Shown: one piece after another, positions 7,764 to 21,337 of the stretch
Numbering within the stretch: position 1 is the stretch's first letter
How the letters are laid out: the number at the start of each line of letters is the position of its first letter
DNA from: Roseomonas acroporae
GTDB lineage: Bacteria; Pseudomonadota; Alphaproteobacteria; Acetobacterales; Acetobacteraceae
Assembly (NCBI RefSeq): GCF_023223525.1
Contig: NZ_JALPRX010000089.1
Coordinates: 1 to 64,000, forward strand
Direction: 5' to 3'
DNA length: 64,000 nt
Made by a program: the position numbers and the translations under genes
The notes under the pieces: model-generated
The model's input: the letters and a program-made list of their open reading frames with translations, nothing else
The model's database searches: none
What the model was told of the DNA's origin: nothing

Positions 7764-8255
7764 ATGTCGCAGAACAGTACCACCACGGTTGCGGCGGAAG
7801 CCTTCGGGCATGCCGTTCCTCAGGGATCGCCGGCGAATGATCGGTTCCCGGCGCTCGCATCGCGGGCTTTCCCGTCCGATGCTCATGCGATTATCCGGTG
7901 TCCAGGCCCGTCCGTCCTGTCGTCGGGCCGGGCCCGGGCGCGGCAGTGGATCTTGGAGTTCACGCCACGCTCGCCTTCGTTCAAAGAGCCGCTGATGGGC
8001 TGGATCGGCGGTACTGACCCGCTCCGTCATGTGCGGCTCCACTTCCCGAGCCGGGAGGCGGCCGTCGCCTATGCGGAGCGCGAGGGACTTTCCTATGAGG
8101 TCCAGGAGCCGACGCATCTGCCGGTAGCAGAGCGGAGGCGGGGGGAGCCGGACGGCGCGAGCTCGCGAGTGACCTTCCTGCACCGCGGCTCGGCGAGACC
8201 TGCGGCCAATGCTTCCGCTCCGGTGCAGGTCAATGAGGGGCGGCGTGTCGCATGA
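7764..8255 (+). CDS. NDUFS4-like (ETC complex I subunit region) domain protein
   Basis: The product is 163 residues. The central segment (about 58-120, with WILEFTPRSPSFKEPLMGWI and VRLHFPSREAAVAYAEREG) resembles the conserved region of the complex I accessory subunit NDUFS4. Here it carries an unrelated N-terminal stretch and a polar C-terminal tail. The ATG at 7764 was preferred over 7758 for spacing to GAAGG. A free-standing plasmid-type copy is unlikely to be a normal complex I subunit. It may protect or modulate respiration under stress, but this is inference from the neighbourhood. Confidence 0.65.
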   Translation: MSQNSTTTVAAEAFGHAVPQGSPANDRFPALASRAFPSDAHAIIRCPGPSVLSSGRARARQWILEFTPRSPSFKEPLMGWIGGTDPLRHVRLHFPSREAAVAYAEREGLSYEVQEPTHLPVAERRRGEPDGASSRVTFLHRGSARPAANASAPVQVNEGRRVA

Positions 8256-8372
8256 TCTGTCCCGAACGCACGGAGGCCTTGAGCATGCCGGAGGCAGGAC
8301 CCGCCAGGGTGCGGGCCAGTCGGCCTCAGGTAGTCCCTGCGTACTTCACCGTGTCTCCAATGGAGGAGTGCG

Positions 8373-8744
8373 ATGAACATATCGATGAGGAGCAAAGACA
8401 AGCCTATTGAGATCGTCAATCTGGTGGCCGCCGCCTGTCTGTTCCTGGCGCCCTGGGGCTTCGGCTTCACCAGTGACTGGCCCGCGGCCTGGAGCGCATG
8501 GCTGGCGGCCGGCATGCTGGCCGTGTACGCGGTGGCTTCATGGCGCAGCTCCAGTGGCCGGAACGCCTGGACCGTGGGTGGCGAGGCCACCATCGGTATC
8601 TGGGCGATCTGCGCACCGTGGGTGGGGCACTTCTCCACCAACCAACCCGCGATGTGGAGCCATGTGATGGTTGGTGCTGCCGTGCTGCTTGCCGCGGCGC
8701 TCGACGTGATCTGGCCCCACATGCACGGGAGCAGGATGGCATAG
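8373..8744 (+). CDS. SPW-repeat membrane protein
   Basis: The product is 123 residues with a good ribosome site (GGAGGAG). There are four predicted membrane segments arranged as two repeats, each opening with an APW motif (FLAPWGFGF and ICAPWVGHF). This is the signature of the SPW-repeat family of small bacterial integral membrane proteins, whose function is unknown. The next gene follows 9 bases after the stop, so the two are probably one transcript. Confidence 0.75.
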   Translation: MNISMRSKDKPIEIVNLVAAACLFLAPWGFGFTSDWPAAWSAWLAAGMLAVYAVASWRSSSGRNAWTVGGEATIGIWAICAPWVGHFSTNQPAMWSHVMVGAAVLLAAALDVIWPHMHGSRMA

Positions 8745-8753
8745 GAGGTCGCC

Positions 8754-9059
8754 ATGAGCCGCCTTGCCATCCTGCTGTTCAGCCTGGCCTGTCTTGCGAC
8801 GGCTACGGCTCATGCGGGCATGCCCGACGCGCGTAACGCCAACCTGGGCGAGGGGACGGACTTCGCCTACGCCGAGGCCTTGAACGCACTGGCCGCCGAC
8901 GGCTGGCGTCATGTCTCTGATCTGCGCCGCGAGGGCGACTTCGTGCGCGCGACGGCGGAGGACTTCGACGGCCGCCGGCGGACCGTGCTGGTCGACCCGC
9001 GGACCGGCGTCGTCCTGCCAGAGTTCGAAACGACCAGCGGCGACGGACAGCGGTCCTGA
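8754..9059 (+). CDS. secreted PepSY-like domain protein
   Basis: The product is 101 residues. A signal peptide is clear (LAILLFSLACLATATAHAG, cleavage near residue 21). The mature part (YAEALNALAADGWRHVSDLR, then a [16 protein letters not shown] strand pair) looks like a single PepSY domain, which often serves as a periplasmic protease inhibitor or metal-related module. It lies between the SPW-repeat gene and ftsH, about 20 bases before the latter. Confidence 0.6.
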   Translation: MSRLAILLFSLACLATATAHAGMPDARNANLGEGTDFAYAEALNALAADGWRHVSDLRREGDFVRATAEDFDGRRRTVLVDPRTGVVLPEFETTSGDGQRS

Positions 9060-9078
9060 CATCTAAAGGAGGACGGAC

Positions 9079-11033
<1,955 letters not shown>

Positions 11034-11034
<1 letters not shown>

Positions 11035-11663
11035 TGTTGACCGACACAGCCATCTCGGCCCTCGTCATGCTGTTCGTGACGGTGGCTCCCTTCGAGGTCG
11101 CCTCGATGTTCTTCGTGCTGGCGGTCAACGCCTCGCCGGAGCAGCGGCGCCAGTTGGCCCTGCGGGCCTGCGTGATCGGCTTCCTGGTCCTGCTGGCCTT
11201 TGCACTCGGCGGAAACCGCCTGCTGGGCGCCTTGCAGATCGGCTTGCCCGCGTTTCGGGCTGCCGGCGGTATCCTCCTGCTGGGCCTGGCGAGGGATCTC
11301 CTCTTCGCCAAGCCGTCAGGGCTATCCTCCATTACTCCTGGCGAGGAAGAGGAGGCCGCCGGGCAGCCCGATATCGCCGTTTTCCCGCTCGCCATTCCGC
11401 TGATTGCCGGGCCCGGGAGCATGACAGCCATCGTCCTGCTCACCGGCCAGGCGGACAACGCAGGCCAGATGGTGGTCGTCCTTCTCGCCCTGCTGGCCAT
11501 CATGGCCCTGACCTGCGGCGCGATGCTGGCGGCCGAACGTCTCTTCCGGCTCATGGGGCGGACCGGGATCAATGTCATCGCGCGGGTATCGGGGATCCTG
11601 CTGGCCGCCCTGGCCATGCAGTTCCTCTTTGACGGGTTGAGACAAAGCGGGTTGCTGCACTGA
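11034..11663 (+). CDS. MarC-family integral membrane protein
   Basis: The product is 209 residues with six predicted membrane segments. PLAIPLIAGPGSMTAIVLL in the middle is the most characteristic MarC-family stretch. The family (also called UPF0056) has no settled function; an early link to multiple antibiotic resistance in E. coli was not upheld. The start codon overlaps the ftsH stop (TGATG), so its translation is coupled to FtsH. A role in membrane homeostasis is suggested only by that coupling. Confidence 0.85.
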
Positions 11664-11716
11664 CCTGCGGAGGCAGTGCCTTTCGTCCCCCGCTGAAGGA
11701 CGCGGACGGCGGCTCG

Positions 11717-11760
11717 GGTTGCCATCTTTGGCGCAACCAAACCGCGTCTGGGTCTTTTCT
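11717..11760 (+). terminator. possible terminator after the ftsH-marC pair
   Basis: A GGTTGC/GCAACC hairpin (11717-11738, 10-base loop) is followed some 14 bases later by a T-rich run (TCTTTTCT). The distance from stem to T-run is longer than in canonical intrinsic terminators. Confidence 0.3.
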
Positions 11761-11871
11761 TTGGCGGCCGACGGACTAACTGTTTAGCTGGACGGAAGAC
11801 GCGGTGCCACATGACGGGCCGCGCGGTTCGCTTCCATTGCCGACACTTTGCTCTTGCAGGAGGTGTTGTCG

Positions 11872-13047
11872 ATGAGGATTGCTCAGATCGCACCGCTCTA
11901 CGAGCGGGTGCCACCCAAGCTCTATGGCGGCACCGAACGTGTCGTCTCCTATCTGACCGAGGAGCTGGTCCGCCAGGGCCATGAGGTGACGCTCTTCGCA
12001 AGCGGTGATTCGATCACCAAGGCGAAATTGGTCCCTTGCTGCGACACGGCTCTGCGCCTCAATCCAAAGGTGAAGGACTCTCTACCCTATCATGTTGTGC
12101 AGCTGGAGAAGGTTCGCCAGCGAGCCAGCGAGTTCGACGTCCTTCATTTCCATACCGATGCGCTCCATTTTCCGCTGTTCCGTGGCCTGGCGAAGCGGAC
12201 GTTGACGACGCTGCACGGGCGCCTCGATCTTCCGGATCTGAAGCCCCTCTACACCGAGTTCCCTGAGTTCCCACTGGTCTCGATCTCCCATGCCCAGCGC
12301 TGGCCGATGCCGCCGGTCAACTGGGTCGGGACGGTGCCGCACGGCCTCCCGGGTGACCTCCTGCCATTCCGTCCCACCGGCGAGGGCGGCTACCTCGCCT
12401 TCCTCGGTCGGATCTCGCCAGAGAAGCGGCCGGACCGGGCCATCGAGATCGCAGCACGAACAGGACTCCCGCTCAAGATCGCGGCCAAGGTCGACAAGGC
12501 GGATGCCGATTACTGGTCCGACGTGATCAAGCCGATGATCGAGCGGAACCCCCGCGTCGAGTTCATCGGCGAGATCAATGAGCATCAGAAGGCGGAGTTC
12601 CTCGGCAACGCGCTCGCCCTGCTGTTCCCGATCGACTGGCCCGAGCCGTTCGGACTGGTGATGATCGAAGCGATGTCCTGCGGCACGCCGGTCATCGCCT
12701 TCCGGTGCGGCTCCGTGCCGGAGGTCATCGAGAACGGTGTCTCGGGGTTCATCGTCAGCTCCATCGACCAGGCGGTCGACGCGGTCCAGATGGTCGGGAG
12801 GCTTGAGCGGCAATCAGTCCGTCAGGCCTTCGAGCAGCGCTTCACCGCCGAGTGCATGGCCCGCGAGTATCTCTCGATCTATGAGCACCTGGCTGGAACG
12901 CGCCTTTCGGCGCGCCGGCCGGCTCATCAGAGCCGGCTCTCGCCCCTGGCCATGCCGGGTGACATCACCTTGCCGTCCGGAGCCGGCTGGATGGAAGCCC
13001 CCGGGTCGCCGGCCGCGCAGGCCCGGTCGATTTCCGGCCAGGCCTGA
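11872..13047 (+). CDS. family 4 glycosyltransferase
   Basis: The product is 391 residues with a GT-B fold. The N-terminal domain opens with RIAQIAPLYERVPPKLYGGT, the glycine-rich acceptor loop. The C-terminal nucleotide-sugar domain has YLAFLGRISPEKRPDRAIEI and the E-x7-E type motif in EPFGLVMIEAMSCGTPVIAF. The last 40 residues are Pro/Ser/Ala-rich and add nothing recognisable. The ATG at 11872 follows an AGGAGG. Substrate is unknown; glycogen- or trehalose-related transfer would fit the debranching enzyme in the same island. dnaK starts about 50 bases downstream, likely on the same transcript. Confidence 0.88.
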   Translation: MRIAQIAPLYERVPPKLYGGTERVVSYLTEELVRQGHEVTLFASGDSITKAKLVPCCDTALRLNPKVKDSLPYHVVQLEKVRQRASEFDVLHFHTDALHFPLFRGLAKRTLTTLHGRLDLPDLKPLYTEFPEFPLVSISHAQRWPMPPVNWVGTVPHGLPGDLLPFRPTGEGGYLAFLGRISPEKRPDRAIEIAARTGLPLKIAAKVDKADADYWSDVIKPMIERNPRVEFIGEINEHQKAEFLGNALALLFPIDWPEPFGLVMIEAMSCGTPVIAFRCGSVPEVIENGVSGFIVSSIDQAVDAVQMVGRLERQSVRQAFEQRFTAECMAREYLSIYEHLAGTRLSARRPAHQSRLSPLAMPGDITLPSGAGWMEAPGSPAAQARSISGQA

Positions 13048-13098
13048 CGGCGACAACACATCGAACCAACGAAAGGAACAGAGCGACGGAGATGTAAC

Positions 13099-15024
<1,926 letters not shown>

Positions 15025-15045
15025 TGAGGTGAAGGGAGGCTGACC

Positions 15046-17646
15046 GTGGACATTCAAAAGTTCACCGAGCGGGCCCAGGGCTTCCTGCAGGCGGCGCAGA
15101 CCATCGCCATCCGGGAATTCTATCAGCGGATCACGCCGGAGCATCTGCTGAAGGCACTCCTGGACGATGAGGAAGGGGCAGCAGCGGGCCTGATCCGGGC
15201 GGCCGGGGGCGATCCCCAGGCTGCCAGGCAGGCGATCGACCTCGAGGTCTCCAAGCTGCCCAAGGTGCAGGGCTCCGGCGCCGGCCAGCCGCAGGCGACG
15301 CCGGATCTGGTCCGGGTGCTGGACGCGGCGGAGCAGGCCGCGCAGAAGGCCGGTGACGAGTATGTGGCGCAGGATCGCCTGCTGGTGGCGCTTGCCGCCT
15401 CCGACGGCCCCGCGGCTCGCGCCCTCCGCGAGGCCGGCGCCACCCCGCAGGCCCTGGACAAGGCCCTGACCGACATCCGCAAGGGCCGCAAGGTCACCAG
15501 CCAGAACGCCGAGGCCAGCTTCGACGCGCTGAAGAAGTATGCCCGCGACGTCACCGCGCTGGCCCGGGAGGGTAAGCTCGACCCGGTGATCGGCCGGGAG
15601 GAGGAAATCCGCCGCACGGTCCAGGTTCTGGCCCGCCGCACCAAGAACAACCCCGTGCTGATCGGTGAGCCCGGCGTCGGCAAGACGGCCATCGTCGAGG
15701 GCCTCGCGCTGCGCATCGTCAACGGGGACGTACCGGAGGCGCTGAAGAACAAGCGCCTGCTGGCGCTCGACCTCGGCGCGATGGTGGCGGGTGCCAAGTA
15801 TCGTGGCGAGTTCGAGGAGCGCCTGAAGGGCGTGCTGCAGGAGATCGAGCAGGCCGCGGGGGAGGTGATCCTGTTCATCGACGAAATGCACACGCTGGTC
15901 GGCGCGGGCAAGTCGGACGGCGCGATGGACGCCTCCAACCTTCTCAAGCCTGAGCTGGCCCGTGGCGCGCTGCACTGCATCGGCGCGACCACGCTCGACG
16001 AGTACCGCAAGCACGTGGAGAAGGACGCGGCGCTGGCGCGGCGCTTCCAGCCGGTGTTCGTCGGTGAGCCGAGTGTGGAGGACACCATCTCCATCCTGCG
16101 CGGCATCAAGGATAAGTACGAAGCCCATCACGGCGTGCGCATCAGCGATTCCGCCCTGGTCGCAGCGGCGACGCTATCCCAGCGCTACATCACCGACCGT
16201 TTCCTGCCGGACAAGGCGATCGACCTGGTGGACGAGGCTGCCTCCCGCCTGCGCATGCAGGTGGACAGCAAGCCGGAGGAGCTCGACGAGCTCGACCGCC
16301 GTCTCATGCAGCTCAAGATCGAGCGCGAGGCACTGCGCAAGGAGAACGATCCAGCCTCCCGGGACCGGCTCGAGAAGCTGGAAAAGGAGCTGGCCGAGCT
16401 TGAGGAGCGGTCCAACACACTGACCGTTGCCTGGCAGGCCGAGAAGACGAAGCTGACCGAGACCCAGAAGCTGAAGGAGCAGCTCGATCAGGCTCGCAGC
16501 GAGGTCGAGATCGCGCAGCGCCAGGGCGACCTCGCCCGAGCTTCGCAACTGCTCTACGGCGTCATCCCGGATCTGGAGCAGAAGATCGCCGGTAGCCAGG
16601 GTGAGGGCCAGCTCGTCAACGAAGCGGTGACCGAGGAGCAGATCGCCGCGGTGGTCTCCCGTTGGACCGGCGTGCCGGTGGACCGGATGCTGGAGGGCGA
16701 GCGGGCCAAGCTGCTGCGCATGGAGGACGAACTGCGCCGCCGCGTGGTTGGCCAGGAAGAAGCCCTGCGCGCGGTGGCCAATGCGGTGCGGCGCGCGCGC
16801 GCCGGGCTGCAGGACCCGAACCGCCCGATCGGCAGCTTCCTGTTCCTCGGCCCCACGGGTGTCGGCAAGACCGAGACCTGCAAGGCGCTGGCGGAGTTCC
16901 TGTTCGACGACGAGCGGGCGATGGTGCGCGTCGACATGAGCGAATTCATGGAGAAGCACAGCGTCTCCCGCCTGATCGGCGCGCCGCCGGGCTATGTCGG
17001 CTATGATGAGGGCGGCGTGCTCACTGAGGCCGTGCGGCGCCGTCCCTATCAGGTTATCCTGTTCGATGAGGTCGAGAAGGCCCATGAGGACGTTTTCAAC
17101 GTCCTGCTCCAGGTTCTCGATGACGGCCGCCTGACAGACGGGCAGGGCAGGACCGTCGATTTCAAGAACACCATCATCGTACTGACCAGCAATCTCGGTA
17201 GCGATGTTCTCGCGGCTCAGCCGGACGGTGAGGACACCGTCCTGGTGCAGGGCCAGGTGATGGCGGTGGTGCGGCGGCACTTCCGGCCGGAATTCCTGAA
17301 CCGGCTGGATGAGATCGTCCTGTTCCGTCGCCTGCAGCGCACCGATATGGCGAACATCGTCGATATTCAGCTCGGACGGCTGCGCAAGCTGCTCGGTGAC
17401 CGCAAAATTACCCTCGACGTCGATCGCGGCGCGCTCGAGTGGCTGGCCGAAGCGGGCTACGACCCGACCTACGGTGCCCGTCCTCTGAAGCGCGTCATCC
17501 AACGTGAGCTGCAGAATACGCTGGCGGAGATGATCCTGACTGGAGACATCCGCGACGGTGACAGGGTCCATGTGAGTGCCACCGACCATGGGTTGGCCAT
17601 CATCCCGCCGATCCATGTGGAGGAGGTCACGCCAAGGGCCGCTTGA
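15046..17646 (+). CDS. clpB: ClpB disaggregase (Hsp100)
   Basis: The product is 866 residues, the usual ClpB length. It has an N-terminal double Clp-N repeat (1-145), AAA-1 with GEPGVGKT and [14 protein letters not shown], and the coiled-coil M domain (about 410-530, Glu/Lys/Leu-rich) that distinguishes ClpB and binds DnaK. AAA-2 follows with GPTGVGKTE and [11 protein letters not shown]. It threads aggregated proteins through its pore for refolding by DnaK. The GTG start is preceded by GGGAGG. It sits between dnaK and an hdeD-like gene in one transcript. Confidence 0.97.
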   Translation: MDIQKFTERAQGFLQAAQTIAIREFYQRITPEHLLKALLDDEEGAAAGLIRAAGGDPQAARQAIDLEVSKLPKVQGSGAGQPQATPDLVRVLDAAEQAAQKAGDEYVAQDRLLVALAASDGPAARALREAGATPQALDKALTDIRKGRKVTSQNAEASFDALKKYARDVTALAREGKLDPVIGREEEIRRTVQVLARRTKNNPVLIGEPGVGKTAIVEGLALRIVNGDVPEALKNKRLLALDLGAMVAGAKYRGEFEERLKGVLQEIEQAAGEVILFIDEMHTLVGAGKSDGAMDASNLLKPELARGALHCIGATTLDEYRKHVEKDAALARRFQPVFVGEPSVEDTISILRGIKDKYEAHHGVRISDSALVAAATLSQRYITDRFLPDKAIDLVDEAASRLRMQVDSKPEELDELDRRLMQLKIEREALRKENDPASRDRLEKLEKELAELEERSNTLTVAWQAEKTKLTETQKLKEQLDQARSEVEIAQRQGDLARASQLLYGVIPDLEQKIAGSQGEGQLVNEAVTEEQIAAVVSRWTGVPVDRMLEGERAKLLRMEDELRRRVVGQEEALRAVANAVRRARAGLQDPNRPIGSFLFLGPTGVGKTETCKALAEFLFDDERAMVRVDMSEFMEKHSVSRLIGAPPGYVGYDEGGVLTEAVRRRPYQVILFDEVEKAHEDVFNVLLQVLDDGRLTDGQGRTVDFKNTIIVLTSNLGSDVLAAQPDGEDTVLVQGQVMAVVRRHFRPEFLNRLDEIVLFRRLQRTDMANIVDIQLGRLRKLLGDRKITLDVDRGALEWLAEAGYDPTYGARPLKRVIQRELQNTLAEMILTGDIRDGDRVHVSATDHGLAIIPPIHVEEVTPRAA

Positions 17647-17669
17647 GATGATGAGGGAGGCTTCGGACC

Positions 17670-18371
17670 ATGCGTGATTGGTTCTTCACCTCCAACGCCC
17701 GCAGTGAGCAGATGAGTGCGCTGCTTGCGCGGAACTGGTGGGCCATTGCCCTCCGTGGTGCTCTCGCGCTGCTGCTCGGAATAACCGCTCTGGCTCTGCC
17801 AGGCGTCACGATGCGCGCTCTGGTCCTGGCCTTCGGCGCGTACACCCTGGCGGACGGCATCCTGGCGATTGTCGCCGCGATCCGGGCCGCGCGGGAGCAT
17901 GAACACTGGTGGCCGCTCGTGATCGAGGGCCTCCTGGGTATTGGCGCCGGGGTGATCGCCTTCTGGGCCCCGGATGCCACGGTCATGGCCTTCGTGTACC
18001 TGAGTGCCGCCTGGGCCATTCTGTCCGGGGCGGCCATGCTGGCCGCCTCGGGCAGCCTTCATCGGAGCCACGGCAAGTGGGTTCTGGGGCTTGCTGGTCT
18101 TGTTTCGCTCCTCTGGGGCGTGCTGCTAGCCTGCGCTCCGGCGACAGGCGCTCTCGTCATGACAGCCTGGCTCGGGGCCTACGCGCTGCTTTTCGGCGCT
18201 GCGTTGCTTGCGCTGGCCTTCCAACTCAGGCGGCAGGCGAATGCCACGTCCGAGAGGCAACTCCAAGGGATCGCTGTACCTCCGATGTGGCCACAGCCGC
18301 CTGCCGCGGCTAACCGACCGGAGGCCGGCTGGCAGTTCGTCTACAGGTATCGCCGGATATCCTGGCGGTGA
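17670..18371 (+). CDS. HdeD-family (DUF308) membrane protein
   Basis: The product is 233 residues. Six hydrophobic segments are arranged as three repeats (WWAIALRGALALLLGITALA, then WPLVIEGLLGIGAGVIAF and WVLGLAGLVSLLWGVLLA), the hallmark of HdeD/DUF308 proteins linked to acid and stress tolerance. The C-terminal 40 residues are polar. It is 23 bases after clpB and is followed by a strong intrinsic terminator, so it closes the glycosyltransferase-dnaK-clpB-hdeD unit. HdeD-like genes are also fixed members of transmissible heat-resistance loci in enterobacteria. Confidence 0.85.
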   Translation: MRDWFFTSNARSEQMSALLARNWWAIALRGALALLLGITALALPGVTMRALVLAFGAYTLADGILAIVAAIRAAREHEHWWPLVIEGLLGIGAGVIAFWAPDATVMAFVYLSAAWAILSGAAMLAASGSLHRSHGKWVLGLAGLVSLLWGVLLACAPATGALVMTAWLGAYALLFGAALLALAFQLRRQANATSERQLQGIAVPPMWPQPPAAANRPEAGWQFVYRYRRISWR

Positions 18372-18383
18372 CAACGATCCGAT

Positions 18384-18423
18384 GGGAGACGGTAGAGTGG
18401 CGCCGTCTCCCGTCCGTCCTTTT
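18384..18423 (+). terminator. intrinsic terminator after the dnaK-clpB-hdeD unit
   Basis: A perfect 9-bp stem (GGGAGACGG at 18384-18392 and CCGTCTCCC at 18403-18411) with a 10-base loop is followed by a T-rich tail ending TCCTTTT at 18417-18423. Confidence 0.75.
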
Positions 18424-18560
18424 GCCCACTGGTTGCAAAGGGCTTTTGTTCCGGTGTGGCTCCCGCCTCCATCAAGCGCGTGAATTCCCCAAGAGATCAC
18501 GGCAGCTTCCCTTACCCAGCCGCGCCCGGTCCGCGGCGGCACAACCCTGGAGAATAGGCG

Positions 18561-19049
18561 ATGACGACCTGGACGCGCGTGACCGACCCTGACGTGGCGG
18601 CAACCTTGCTGCCTGTCTGGTTCGCGGCGCATATGATGGGAGTCCGCGGATCCTACGGCTTCCTGCTCACAACCGGGGACGTCGTGCGCGTGAGCCGGGT
18701 CATCGCGGTCCATGTCGCGTCCGATGGACCGATCCTGATCGACGTGCTGCTCGATCATGCAGGCGTGCCGGATGGGGTGGATACGGCGTGGCAGCCAAAG
18801 CATTTCCTTGGTGCGCCGGTCCCTGGCGCGAACCTCGCGACGCTCAATCTTGCTCAGGTGGCCATTGCGGTCGAGTTCACAGCTGCCGAGATCGCCGAGA
18901 GCACGCGGCAGGCCCAGCACGCCGCAGCTACCGAAGATGTCGTTGAGGTTCCCGTCACGACCGACGCGACGACGGTGGGCTATATCGAGCCTGCCACCGT
19001 TAACGCCGCAGGCCAGCCGGTATCAGTCCGACTGTTCGGTCCCGGATGA
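18561..19049 (+). CDS. hypothetical protein
   Basis: The product is 162 residues, and a GGAGAATAGG precedes the ATG. The translation shows alternating hydrophobic strands (YGFLLTTGDVVRVSRVIAVH, then DGPILIDVLLD) and a mid-section rich in Ala/Asn, with a helix near residue 110 (EIAESTRQAQHAAATEDVVE). There is no signal peptide and no membrane segment. I recognise no family. It is the last gene of the stress island, isolated between the terminator at 18384 and the transposase remnant at 19050, so it may be passenger DNA. Confidence 0.6.
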   Translation: MTTWTRVTDPDVAATLLPVWFAAHMMGVRGSYGFLLTTGDVVRVSRVIAVHVASDGPILIDVLLDHAGVPDGVDTAWQPKHFLGAPVPGANLATLNLAQVAIAVEFTAAEIAESTRQAQHAAATEDVVEVPVTTDATTVGYIEPATVNAAGQPVSVRLFGPG

Positions 19050-19052
19050 GAC

Positions 19053-19325
19053 GGTGCGGGTCGACCAAGAGGATGGATGGGTGCCTCAACCAGGTCTTGC
19101 AGATCGCTTGAAAGGCGAGCCCGCTGGGCGAAGGCGAACTTCGAGGTGCGGTCGACGGCTACGAAGAGGTGGGGCTTGTCCTCTTCTGCCCTGACCTCGG
19201 CGAGGTCTATGTGAAAGAAGCCGATCGGGTAGGCCTTGAAGCGCTTACGGACGGGCTTGCCCGATCCCTCGCGGAGGGTGGGGCGGTGGACTCGCCGTCC
19301 ACGCTTCCCCGCCTCTCGGCCGCGT
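19053..19325 (-). pseudogene. remnant of an IS481-type transposase
   Basis: Read on the minus strand, this stretch gives KRFKAYPIGFFHIDLAEVR and then LFVAVDRTSKFAFAQ, the region around the first catalytic Asp of IS481-type DDE transposases (usual form FHIDIAEV...LFVAIDRTSKFAY). After FAFAQ the frame degenerates, and both ends of the gene are missing. Only about 90 of some 300 residues remain. It marks the join between the stress island and the conjugation operon. Confidence 0.7.
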
Positions 19326-19464
19326 CAGTTCCCTGTCGGTCGGCGCTCCGCAGTCCCTGGCGTGCAGTCTTCCCAGCCTCGGCCACGCCTACCCAGTAGG
19401 CCGTTGCCCGCCGTCCCTGCTCCTGCCGCCGTGCGTTCCGGCGCCGCGCCTCGTCGTCCGCCAT
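19207..19464 (-). CDS. small frame after virD4, probably cut by the IS remnant
   Basis: The ATG at 19464 is 19 bases after the virD4 stop and has a strong GGGAGGAAG ribosome site. The first 45 or so residues (MADDEARRRNARRQEQGRRA, then AYWVGVAEAGKTARQG) look like a native basic protein. From about 19325 downwards the frame runs into the transposase remnant in a different reading frame, so the C-terminus is probably not original. It could be the start of a further transfer gene, for example a relaxase-associated one, lost to the insertion. Confidence 0.35.
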   Translation of the reverse strand: MADDEARRRNARRQEQGRRATAYWVGVAEAGKTARQGLRSADRQGTDAAERRGSVDGESTAPPSARDRASPSVSASRPTRSASFT

Positions 19465-19483
19465 CTGCTTCCTCCCTGCCGTT

Positions 19484-21337
19484 CTATTCCGCCGCTTCCC
19501 GTGGCTCCCCCCGGAACCGGTTGGCCCCGACCAGCGCCGCCATCTCCGGCCGCCGAAAATAGATCGCCCGGCCGCAGCGTAGCGGCTTGGCGCCGCGCGC
19601 TAGCACGAAGGCCTCGTCGGCGCGGGTGTCCTGCAGCAGCTCGTCGGGCTTGATCAGCGCGCGCTTCAGCTCGTGCCGGTTGGTGCTGCGGCCCCGCGAC
19701 AGCGAGCCGACCTCGAAGACCTTGCCCTGGCTGCCGCGGTTGTCGCCCTCGCTCTCCGCCATCACCGCGTGCTCGCCGCAAGCGGCGGAGAGCGCGCGCG
19801 CCGTGTCGGTGTTCTGCACCGCGGCGTAGAGCCGCCAAGCCACGCCATCGAACCAGGCGTTGCGGCCGTGCTGCCCCCACTGTTCGGCGACCTGGCCCTC
19901 GGACTGGTAGAGAAGCTGCAGCGTGATGCCGTACTTCCGCCCGGCGTCGCGCGCGGTCTCGAGGATGCGCATGCGGCCGAGCTGCGCCACCTCGTCGAGC
20001 AGGAACAGCACCCGCTCCTCCACCGCCCTGTCGGCCTCGTAGAGCCCGTTCAGCAGCGCCCCCACCAGCACGCGCGCGACCGCGGGCGTCTCCTTCAGCG
20101 CCTTCAGTGGCACCTGGACGAAGACGGTGAGCTTGCCCTTGGCGAGGTCGGCGGTGCGGCAGGCCGGCATCTCGCCCACGCCGCCCGAGACCAGGTCGGC
20201 GTAGGCGCCGACCGAGAGCCAGAAGGTGCCCTCGTTGGCGTTGGCGTAGATGCCGGAGAAGGTCTCGTCCACGATGCGCATCAGCGAGCCCGCGAGGTCG
20301 CGCGCCATCGGGCTGCGGGACGAGCCGTGGATGCCGGCCAGCACCTCGCGCATCCGGTCCTCGGGCGTGGCGACGCCGGCGCGCAGGGTGCGCAGGGTCT
20401 TCTCGGCGGCGGGCAGGTCCGGGTCCCACAGCATGTGGGCGAGCAGGCAGGCGACGAGCTGCTTGCCCCACTTGCGGAAGAAGCGGTCCTCGTCGCCGCC
20501 GCCCGCCTCGGCCTCGCCGAAGATCCAGCCGACGACGGCCTGGACGTTGGTCTCGGCCAGCGGGTCGCGGATGTCGATCCAGTCGAGCACGTTGATCCCG
20601 CCGCCCTCCGGGTCGCCCGGGTCGAGGGTGACGACGCGGTGGTCCATGTCCTCCCGCGCCGCCCGGAGCATCGGCCCAAGCTCGCGCGAGGGGTCGAGCA
20701 CGACCGCCGAGCCGGTCCAGTGCAGCAGGGTCGAGACCGCCGTCGTGGTCTTGAAGCCGCCCGAGCCGGCGAAGACCAGGCTGTGCGTCGGGCCGGTGCG
20801 GCAGGGGTCGATCAGCAGCGGCGCCCGGCCGCCGGTGCCCCAGGTGCGCCGGTCGACGGGGTCGAAGGCCACCTTCGCCACCCGGTCCTGGTCCACCCGG
20901 TACGCCTCGCCCACGACGACCCCGCCGTAGTCCGGGTGCGGGCCAGGGAAGAGCTTCCGGGCCACCGCCATGGTCATCCAGTCGGCATGCCCGTGGTTGT
21001 CGGAGGTGCCGCGCACCACACCGCCGGGGCGGATGCGGGTCCGCCGCAGCCCCGCCAGGCGCCAGCCAGCGAGGGCGAGGAGGCCGGTCGGCACGGCGGC
21101 GCCGATCTTCAGCCAGCGGGAGACGACGGCGTTGGGCGGCGCCCACAGGGCGTAGCTCCACCACTGCCACGGCCAGCTATGACCCTCGAAAGGAAAGAAC
21201 CTCAGAAGGCCAGAGCCCCAGAGGAACACGGCCGAGGCCGCGAAGGTCCAGGCGACGCCCATGCCCGCCGCGGCGGCGCCGAGCAGCAGGAGCGTCCGGC
21301 GCGAGGGGAGGCGGGGGGCGCGGGCCAGCAGCGGCAT
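19484..21337 (-). CDS. virD4: type IV coupling protein VirD4/TraG
   Basis: The product is 617 residues. Two N-terminal membrane segments (about 15-40 and 78-95) anchor a cytoplasmic ATPase with Walker A FAGSGGFKTTT and Walker B VLFLLDEVAQLG. It would bring the relaxase-DNA complex to the secretion channel. The start overlaps the virB11 stop (ATGA). It is the last complete gene of the operon. The relaxase it would normally serve is not present in the window. Confidence 0.93.
   Translation of the reverse strand: MPLLARAPRLPSRRTLLLLGAAAAGMGVAWTFAASAVFLWGSGLLRFFPFEGHSWPWQWWSYALWAPPNAVVSRWLKIGAAVPTGLLALAGWRLAGLRRTRIRPGGVVRGTSDNHGHADWMTMAVARKLFPGPHPDYGGVVVGEAYRVDQDRVAKVAFDPVDRRTWGTGGRAPLLIDPCRTGPTHSLVFAGSGGFKTTTAVSTLLHWTGSAVVLDPSRELGPMLRAAREDMDHRVVTLDPGDPEGGGINVLDWIDIRDPLAETNVQAVVGWIFGEAEAGGGDEDRFFRKWGKQLVACLLAHMLWDPDLPAAEKTLRTLRAGVATPEDRMREVLAGIHGSSRSPMARDLAGSLMRIVDETFSGIYANANEGTFWLSVGAYADLVSGGVGEMPACRTADLAKGKLTVFVQVPLKALKETPAVARVLVGALLNGLYEADRAVEERVLFLLDEVAQLGRMRILETARDAGRKYGITLQLLYQSEGQVAEQWGQHGRNAWFDGVAWRLYAAVQNTDTARALSAACGEHAVMAESEGDNRGSQGKVFEVGSLSRGRSTNRHELKRALIKPDELLQDTRADEAFVLARGAKPLRCGRAIYFRRPEMAALVGANRFRGEPREAAE

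Noticed and set aside
16174-17616. 480-codon minus-strand frame opposite clpB
   Set aside because: Antisense shadow of ClpB with no recognisable domain and no ribosome site.
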